From positions 11,532,001 to 11,596,000 of the forward strand of contig CAVNZM010000003.1 in assembly GCA_963693365.1 (NCBI GenBank): a stretch of DNA of 64,000 bases, in the 5' to 3' direction. Shown piece after piece: positions 54,459 through 64,000 of this stretch. The notes beneath the pieces were generated by a model, which saw only the letters and a program-made list of their open reading frames with translations, did not search any database and had not been told where the DNA came from. Position 1 is the first letter of the stretch; each line of letters opens with the position of its first letter. The position numbers and the translations under genes were made by a program. Origin of the DNA: Amoebidium appalachense (lineage: Eukaryota; Ichthyosporea).

Positions 54459-55203
54459 TGCAAACATGGTTGTATATATTGTCGGACAGACTAAGGGAGT
54501 CGCGCCCTGTAGTTAGTCGGGCTTACTGACCAATCAAAATGGTTGGTCGGGAAGCAGCGGCACTGTCCCACAATCGCACGGCGAACTGTCCCCTATAAAA
54601 GGCGGCAGTATCGGCCAGATCCAATCAGTTGGGAACATGCCTGGACTCGAATCGATGAGTGCCGAGGATAAGATCCCATCTCAAGATTGATCAGATCCCA
54701 TACTGTAAATGCAATCTGCGCTGCCGCTATGATACACAACCAAGTTTACATTGGCGACCGCGGCAGGACCCAAAGGGGTTGTTGGTCGGAGGGCCACGCC
54801 TGTATAACCTTGGGTGGAGCCGTTCGCGGCCCCGGGGCTGCTACGGCCTTTTCGCAGGGAGGCGTAGCGCGCGACTCCCCAACGCCCGGGGGGGGGGGGG
54901 GGGGGGATGTAAACATGGTTGCGTATATTGTCGGACAGACTACGGGAGTCGCGCCCTGTAGTTAGTCGCGCTTACTGACCAATCAAAATGGTCGGTCGGG
55001 AAGCAGCGGCGTTGTCCCACAATGATGATCGCACGGCGAATTGTCCCCTATAAAAGGCGGCAGTATCAGCCAGATCCAATCAGTTGGGAACATGCCTGGA
55101 CTCGAATCGATGAGTGCCGAGGATAAGATCCCATCTCAAGATTGATCAGATCCCATACTGTAAATGCAATCTGCGCTGCCGCTATGATACACAACCAAGT
55201 TTT
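54459..55203 (+). mobile_element. TRIM-like miniature LTR retrotransposon
   Basis: Two roughly 293-bp direct repeats (54459-54749, 54907-about 55203) flank only about 157 bp. They start TGYAAACATGGTTG and the first ends AAGTTTACA. The interior opens with TTGGCGACCGCGGCAGGAC, the same primer-binding site as the nested 480-bp-LTR element, and ends in a G run before the second LTR. Each LTR has CCAATCAAAATGG and CCTATAAAAGGCGG, a CCAAT-TATA promoter. No coding. The 3' LTR end is altered (TTTTAAATTACA), and no clear target duplication is seen. Confidence 0.8.
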
Positions 55204-57190
55204 AAATTACAATCCGCAAGTAAAACGCCGCCCACACGAGCAGGAGACACCAAAAACCGATTACAACACCAAGACATAATCATCTTTGCATATTTATACG
55301 ACACAACATCCTGAATAAACGAATCTATATAGGAGCGAGATTGTCTAACCGTATCCGCCATGTAGGCTACTAGTAGTTGGTGTTTTTGCTGACCTAACAC
55401 ACTGAGAGGGACTCGACACGTAAAGTAAAAAGGTATCTATCAGCCATAGACTTAAAACTATTCATAGTCACACTATGGTCCAGCCGTACCTCCGGTGGAG
55501 TCGCCAGCCACTCCGCATATCGCTCGACAATGGGCAGACACTGATGTGGAAGGGAAGAGATAGAGGGGTGAGTCCGGCGGGGATGTGTGTAGCCGGAAGA
55601 GTGGATGGGTCGGGGAAATGGCGCGTAGGCGGGTGATGTGCGCGTGAAATTTAAGGGCTAATTCGTGTATGCGTTGTGATGGTGGTGTGAGTGCGTACTA
55701 CTATAAAGAATCGAAAAGACGTCTAGAAATAGGTGTGGAAAGGCCAGTAAGAAACGTACAACAAGTTGTGTAGTGGAAGTCATCTAGTGATTGGAGAACA
55801 TTTGCAACGGTATCAGGGGGCGCCATAGCTAATAAAGGCAACCCGTACTCAGACAAAGGGCGAATAAAGGTGCGAAATATACTAAGACGGTTGTGTAAGT
55901 GTACAGTAGTAGAAAGATTAGCAAGATACACATCCCTAAATAGACGAAGACACCTCAGGCTGCCTGCACTCTCCACCCGACGGTCGACCATCCATTTGAA
56001 ATAGTATGCCCCACTCATCCACCGGAACCCCCAAATACTTAAATTCAATCGGGCGAGGGAGGGGACTGCCGAATATACAACCGTCGTCCCATGCCGATAT
56101 CGATTTTGATAAAAGGGCACACTTTTTGACGTTAACCTTCATATCGTTGCGCTGGCACCAATGTTCAACCACACCAATATATTGCCGTAATTCGATAGGA
56201 TCGGATGACATAAGCACAGTGTCGTCGGCAAAAAAGAGGGCCGGGGGAGCCTGGGATGGCAACCCCCCGTCAATTTGTGCCGCAGAAAGAACGTCGGCTA
56301 AATCATCAATATCCAGGTTGAAAAGAAGTGGGCTTAGCAGGGACCCTTGAAGTACCCCGCGCGTGCGGGTAAACCCTGGGGATAGCCGCCCATTAACCAC
56401 CGCCCGTCAGCGACCGTGTAGTAGTAAACGTAAACATAGCTTCCAGTAGCCGACCCATTTGGAATGGGACACCGCGAGTGGCCAACTTGGCCCACAGGCG
56501 AGGGAGGTCGACCATGTCGTACGCGTTCTTAAAATCGATAAATACGAGGTGCTCGGTATCACTTTGAGTTGCATTATGTAGAATGAGGATTTGTGCGTAA
56601 CATGAGTGACTGTCGATGCCGAAACGCCGCGTGAAGAGGACTCAGCTGGGAAGCCTGCTTCAGGGTGGTGTTACGGGAAATGGCCTCTAAAAGTCCACTT
56701 TCGAATAATCGGCGAAAAACGGACGTAAGGGTGATAGGGCGAAATTCGTGAATGGGACCCCGTGCAACCGTTTTCTTGATGGGAAACACTATGGTGTCTA
56801 GCCACTCCGAGGGCACTTTACCGACATCAGAATACCAGCTAAACAATTCGCTAAGATTACATGTAAGTGGTGGCGGCGGGCCATGCTTTTCGTCTTTCTC
56901 GGGTCGGGGTGGGATGAGTACCTTAAGTAGTGCCATAGGGATGCCGTCCGGCCCACACGCTTTACAGCGGGACGGGTAACGGGAGACTAACTGCCATACC
57001 ACATCTGGGGTAGAGTGTGCCCCCAGTTCAGCCCCACACTCAGCCGGCCTTGCTGGCCACGCCGTGTGTGGGGGTGGTGGTGTGTGGGTGGGTGGAAGGA
57101 ACAAAAACAGGAGGGGGCGCCTGCCCCAGATCCGTGGCCGTACAGGCCGGGTTACGTTTAAACAGGATGCCGTAGAAAGAATCGGTTGCA
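55182..57190 (-). mobile_element. LINE 2, 5'-truncated and broken
   Basis: Minus strand: CKACGPDGIPMALLK and FRPITLTSVFRRLFE (57104-56574), HAAFRHRQS, then motif B GVLQGSLLSPLLF and motif C ALFFADDTVL (56400-55936), FKYLGVPVDEWG, RPLSEYGLPLLA (to 55701) and a C-terminal module with QKHQLLVAYMADTVRQSRSY (to 55182). No endonuclease seen. Frameshifts separate the pieces. The upstream side adjoins the 1.06-kb repeat copy 2. Confidence 0.85.
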
Positions 57191-57294
57191 GTTTCCGGGT
57201 CGGATGACGGGTTAGGCCGTTATTCGAATCGAATGATCGCCGCGATCAATCTTCCGAATATTACAATTTGCAATAGCAAGTGATACGGTAGAGG

Positions 57295-58364
57295 CTTACG
57301 GAAAGGTAGCCCTACGTGTCGTAACGAGAAAACTCTACCAAGGGGTATTTATGATTGGTCCAGATCGAATCCGGTTCGATCAGATTAGCCATATAAGGAA
57401 ACTGGAAAAAACCGTTTTTACGAAAGGTAGCCCTACGTCTTTCGACCCACAATGCACCTGTCAGGGATCCGATTCCGGCCCTGACCAATCTCAGCTTGAC
57501 GCGCCATCAGCTCGCACTCAGATCAGTTGCCGCCAATAATTCATGTTCACGAAGCTTCGAAAAATGATCCGACCATAATTCTATGAGGTGCCTAACATTG
57601 ACAGCTCAGCCGCAGTCAATAAAAAAGTTGTAAAAAGAAAGAACTTCTGCGACTATCTTAGCATACTATTTGTCAAAAAAACAACAAACAATACTTCGAC
57701 AAAGAGGAAACCTCCTACTCGTGTTCAAAGATATCCACACTCGAGTTTGACTGTTATGCACTACTTCAAAAAAAAAAGCTCGCTCCAGACAGCTTTCTTC
57801 TGAGTACCCTGCTCTACACCGCGCTGCGTCACAAAGTGATCGATGATATCATGTTCACCTTTTTTATACTTCTCCACTACAAAAGGCATAGCCGCTAAGA
57901 CAAATACCGTGATTCCTACCCAACCATTTCATTCAAAAGGCCTACCCAATGGTATCGCCCGGTTGTGCAAGCTACAGGTGTAATTAACGCTCACTAGCTG
58001 ACTTTCACAACCGGGCCCTCCGATTGGTTCACATGATCACGGCTCACGAGGCCACTTCTGCAACACGCACTACTAAAGAATCTGATTGGTTCCCTGCTAA
58101 CGAAGTCATTAGCGCAACTTTCACAACCGCGCACTGGCAACCCGATTCGCCACATAAATCTCCCCAGACCCACGTCTTCCGTATCGTGCTCTACCTAGCG
58201 CCCGCCGTCGCCTGACCGACCTACGTAAGGCTTACGTAAGGCCCTGCGCAGGCCTCCCCCCAAACCTCTATATCGTGGTCTGGCCCCCCCCGACCCCACC
58301 GCCTTACGTAACCCCGGCCCCGCGCCAGCCAACCAAACGGCCCGGTTGTGGAAGAAGGCCGAAT
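57295..58364 (-). repeat. 1.06-kb repeat, copy 2 (inverted)
   Basis: Reverse complement of 45300-46357, high similarity over the whole length with a few substitutions and short indels. Here it lies between LINE 2 and LINE 3. Confidence 0.85.
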
Positions 58365-58659
58365 GGGGTTTACGCTGTTTACTCGAGGCAGAGAGAAACC
58401 AGTCTCAGGTATGGGGGGGGTTTTGCTCGGAATATCCCCTCCGCGGTATATCATGATCACGTACATAGATGTCGGGTGATGACTATATATCAGGGTTTAC
58501 TTTCTCTACGAGACACCATAAAGACTACAAGGAGAAATCAATTAGTTGGGGTTCCCCGTTTTTATTTTTATTTTTATTATTATCATTTTATTTTATTTTA
58601 TATTTTATATTTTTTTTATTTTTTAAAGGGGCTCCCCTGGGACACTCGGTATCAGCTGG

Positions 58660-58662
<3 letters not shown>

Positions 58663-58702
<40 letters not shown>

Positions 58703-58738
58703 TGTGTGTGTGTGTTTGTGTGTGTGTGTGCGCGTGCG
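58663..58738. repeat. (GT)n microsatellite in LINE 3 3' region
   Basis: GT tract between the LINE stop and its A-rich tail. Confidence 0.85.
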
Positions 58739-58908
58739 CTAGAATTTTGTAGTGATGTGTTTCTCAAGCCAATCAATACATCTAATAAACAGGTCGTAGT
58801 TACGCGTGTTTAGTATAAAATCAAGGATGTTGTAATTTACAGGTAGGCTATCTTTCTGGGTGTCTGTTGTGAATGTGACGTGTGTGTGTTGCGGTATTAT
58901 GTGGTCTA

Positions 58909-60040
58909 TCAAACTACATTTGGCGATACATGACCGGTTAAACTGGTGTGTTGTGTGTTGTTTGGGCATGCAAATGATGCCACCTTATACTTATTAGATC
59001 TCCACTGTATAGCACGTGTACAGTAAAAGCGTGGTAATTGATCAATAATACCATCAGCTAGAGAAAGACCAGTTCTACAGGAAGGTAATATGTATTTAGG
59101 TGTTATACATTTGCGAGTGCCATATTTGGCAATATGGTTGAGGCGGTCAGTATATATAAAACGAGACATAAGGCTTAGTTTTTCAAGGTGTATGCTTTCA
59201 TCGGGTCTAGTGTCGTGTGGTATCTTTTTCCATTTGTTATATTGCGTGATTATCTTGTGATTGTGTACATGTTTAATAAGTAAGTGGCAGTCCAAAGTCA
59301 CACACACACTATTGCGGGGTTTATTTGTATTTGTGCCCAGGGGAGAAGGGGAGAGAGAGGGAAGGAAAGAGGGGAGAGGTGAGGAGGGGACAGGTCGGAT
59401 AGAGAAGAGAGGGTGGGAGGGCAAATACTTCTTTAAGCGGCTTATGTGCTTATTGAATTTCAGCGCGAGATAGGATATTCTAGCAGCTATTGGGACCAGA
59501 CCATATATCGAGAGCGTTACAGGCCCAGGTTTACAACAGTTGTTAGATAGAAAGGAGGCAACTTCTGCTTCAAGGAAATTTGCCAAGGGTTTAAGCGCTC
59601 TAGTTCTCTCTTTCTTGATCCAAGCGGCGAGAAGGGGTAAACCATATTCACATGCCGGGAAGACAAAAGTGCGAATAAATGTAAGTCTAATAGAAGGATG
59701 GAGGGGTGTGTCTTTAAAAATATTATCCGAGAAGAAAGCTAACCGATTATGAGCCAACTCTACCCTTTTAAAGACCATAACGACCATATGGGGAAACATA
59801 ACACCAACAGAATCAACCGGAACACCAAGATATTTGTATTCTGGAACTATAGGTACAGGTTTAGATGATAATGTAAATGTGTGTAAATTGTTGGCTATAT
59901 CAGGTACAAGAACACCACATTTGTCTATGTTAAGGATCATAAGGTTTGCCTTGCACCACTCTGATACTACATCGAACAATCTTTGCAGGCGTCTAGGGGT
60001 ACGGGCAAGGAGGGACAGATCATCAGCATAGAGAAGTGCA
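58909..60040 (-). pseudogene. LINE 3 reverse transcriptase, C-terminal half
   Basis: Open frame of about 370 codons from the YADD motif onward: VSEWCKANLMILNIDKCGVL, KYLGVPVDSVGVMFP, thumb, then a long linker with Ser/Pro-rich stretch and SLSLMSRFIYTDRLNHIAKYG-like end. Motifs A and B are missing, so it cannot be active. Confidence 0.8.
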
Positions 60041-60801
60041 GGCGGACGAATCTGCCGGGGGGCCCCCTACGTAAGGCAGCCTCCGCTCGAGGGCCGCGCG
60101 TGTGTGTACATAGTTCCTACTGAGGCGGTGTCTCCTTTTTTTTTTTTTTTTTTTTGCCGCCTGAGTAGATGTTAAACATCGCACGTGCGGCAACACGTCA
60201 GTACGTGTTTGGTGTAGTTCGTGTTTGTGGGTAAACTTGGGCACCTAAACAGGCATATTCACCGACGTCCCACAAGGTTTCGCGTACTGTAGACCATACT
60301 CTATCGATGAAGCTCTGGTCGCTTCGTAGCGGGGCTTGGCGTCCATCACGGACAAGCGACAATAGACTCGGTTGCACCGTCTGGAAAATGAAGCGAGTGT
60401 CTGCTTGGCCGCGCTCGCTTTTAAGTTCGCGTATGTTAAGTCTGTAAGTGTGTTGTGGTGACGGCGTAGAAAGGCTAAGTGTAGTGCGAAAAACTATAGG
60501 TAGGTGGTCTGACGGTGGTGGGTGTAGGTTGTGGTTTATGTGTAAAGTGCAAGGACCAGTATGTACTGCTAATTAGGCCAGTCCCCCATAACCCTAAACG
60601 CTAAATCCTAGTGGTGTCTTACGATTAATAAATGCAAATTGCAATGTACATGTTATTACATAGCAAGTGTAATGTGACCAACACCCTAGGATACTGGTGG
60701 TGTGAGGTCACTATGAATTTCATGAAAGATGTTGACCGTAACCCATACGGCACCACGGGAGCAAACGACATAATTAAGCAAATACGATGTGAAACCAAGC
60801 C

Positions 60802-60835
<34 letters not shown>

Positions 60836-60898
60836 CTGAATACAAAAAAAAGGGGGGGGGAGGAGGGGGGGGGGGGGGGGGGGGTACTAGTGATTGGG

Positions 60899-63518
<2,620 letters not shown>

Positions 63519-63539
63519 CTGTGTGTAGAGACAGAGATA

Positions 63540-63980
63540 TGAGCGAGGGTATGTGTGTGCATGTGTGTGCATGTGTGTGCATGTGTGTGCATTTGTGCGC
63601 ATGTGTGTGCATGTATGTGTTTATGAGTGTGATTGCTGGTTTGGATGTGGGGAAGTGTGTGTAAAAGGGTGGGTGCAGTGTGGGAGTTTCATGCGGGGAT
63701 GTGATGTGTGTGGTAGTGATCGGTGTGTGGGTGAGCATGTGTGTGCGTGCGTCCGTGCCATTGTATATGTGTGTATGTGGGTGTGGGTGTATTTTTGTGT
63801 GTATAGATGGGAGCTGTCGGCTTGAGTGTTACGGTGTGTTTATCAGTATGTGGGTAAATGTGCCTGTGTAGTTGCCTGTATTTGTGTATGTGGCACGTGT
63901 GGACATGTGTGTTATTTTTTGAAGAATGGTATATATGTATGGTTGTGGATATCTGTATGCCTGTACGTATGTGTATGGCA
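63540..63980. repeat. GT-rich degenerate microsatellite region
   Basis: Begins with perfect GTGTGTGCAT units (63550-63620) and decays to GT-rich sequence. No exon seen between 63519 and the right edge. Confidence 0.8.
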
Positions 63981-64000
63981 GATGCATCCTGTTTGGCACC

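Larger units (their letters stand above)
58560..60560 (-). mobile_element. LINE 3 with A-rich tail
   Basis: Minus strand. An endonuclease end with PPPSDHLPIVFRTTL (about 60540-60250) is followed by a break near 60070-60250 (A run and non-RT sequence). RT resumes at LLYADDLSLLA (about 60030, YADD) and continues in one long frame to 58909 (VPEYKYLGVPVDSVG, FVFPACEYGLPLLA), then a C-terminal frame to 58739. A GT repeat and an A-rich tail (plus-strand T-rich 58558-58626) end the element. Confidence 0.85.

Overview
This is nuclear DNA of a eukaryote, most likely a unicellular alga or protist. The genes are cut by many GT-AG introns, TATA and CCAAT boxes are visible, and the transposons are eukaryotic (a Helitron-like element, APE-type LINEs, a Ty3/gypsy chromovirus and LTR elements). 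A soluble hybrid histidine kinase argues against an animal. I cannot name the species. The window is crowded with microsatellites (CA/GT, CT, GGGA, ATT) and C or G runs of 20-60 bases. Most long open frames in six-frame translation ([24 protein letters not shown]) are these repeats and not genes.

Layout. The 0-29 kb part is gene-bearing. It holds the first exons of a DUF167 (YggU/C15orf40-type) gene (minus, running off the left edge), a complete four-exon guanylate kinase (minus, 4.1-9.0 kb), a five-exon monoglyceride-lipase-like alpha/beta hydrolase with a C-terminal membrane extension (plus, 10.2-13.8 kb), and a 13-exon hybrid histidine kinase of about 888 residues with an N-terminal MEDS/DcmR-type sensor (minus, 16.6-25.6 kb). 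For these genes I rebuilt exon borders and checked that intron phases agree. The kinase and hydrolase genes each need one single-base correction in a G/C homopolymer to stay open, and a probable third exon of the DUF167 gene needs one too.

The 29-36 kb part has an unrecognised 138-residue ORF, a duplicated intron-like segment, a decayed Helitron-like element (DUF6570 plus Helitron-like N-terminal region) and four tandem units with long CT tracts. The 36-60.6 kb part is a nest of retroelements: a plus-strand LINE split by a complete LTR element (480-bp LTRs, CCGTG target duplication) and by a solo LTR; two further solo LTRs with perfect target duplications; a broken chromovirus on the minus strand; a miniature LTR element sharing a primer-binding site with the 480-bp-LTR element; two more LINEs on the minus strand; and a 1.06-kb repeat in inverted orientation at about 45.8 and 57.8 kb. 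The right end (60.9-63.5 kb) holds the last six exons of a histidine acid phosphatase (ACP6-like) gene plus a dead duplicate of one exon.

The genes do not form a pathway; they are independent housekeeping or signalling genes. The most interesting signals are the eukaryotic MEDS-hybrid kinase, and the finding that most 5' splice sites are followed within about 30 nt by a sense-strand poly-C tract or lie at the start of a GT microsatellite, on either strand.
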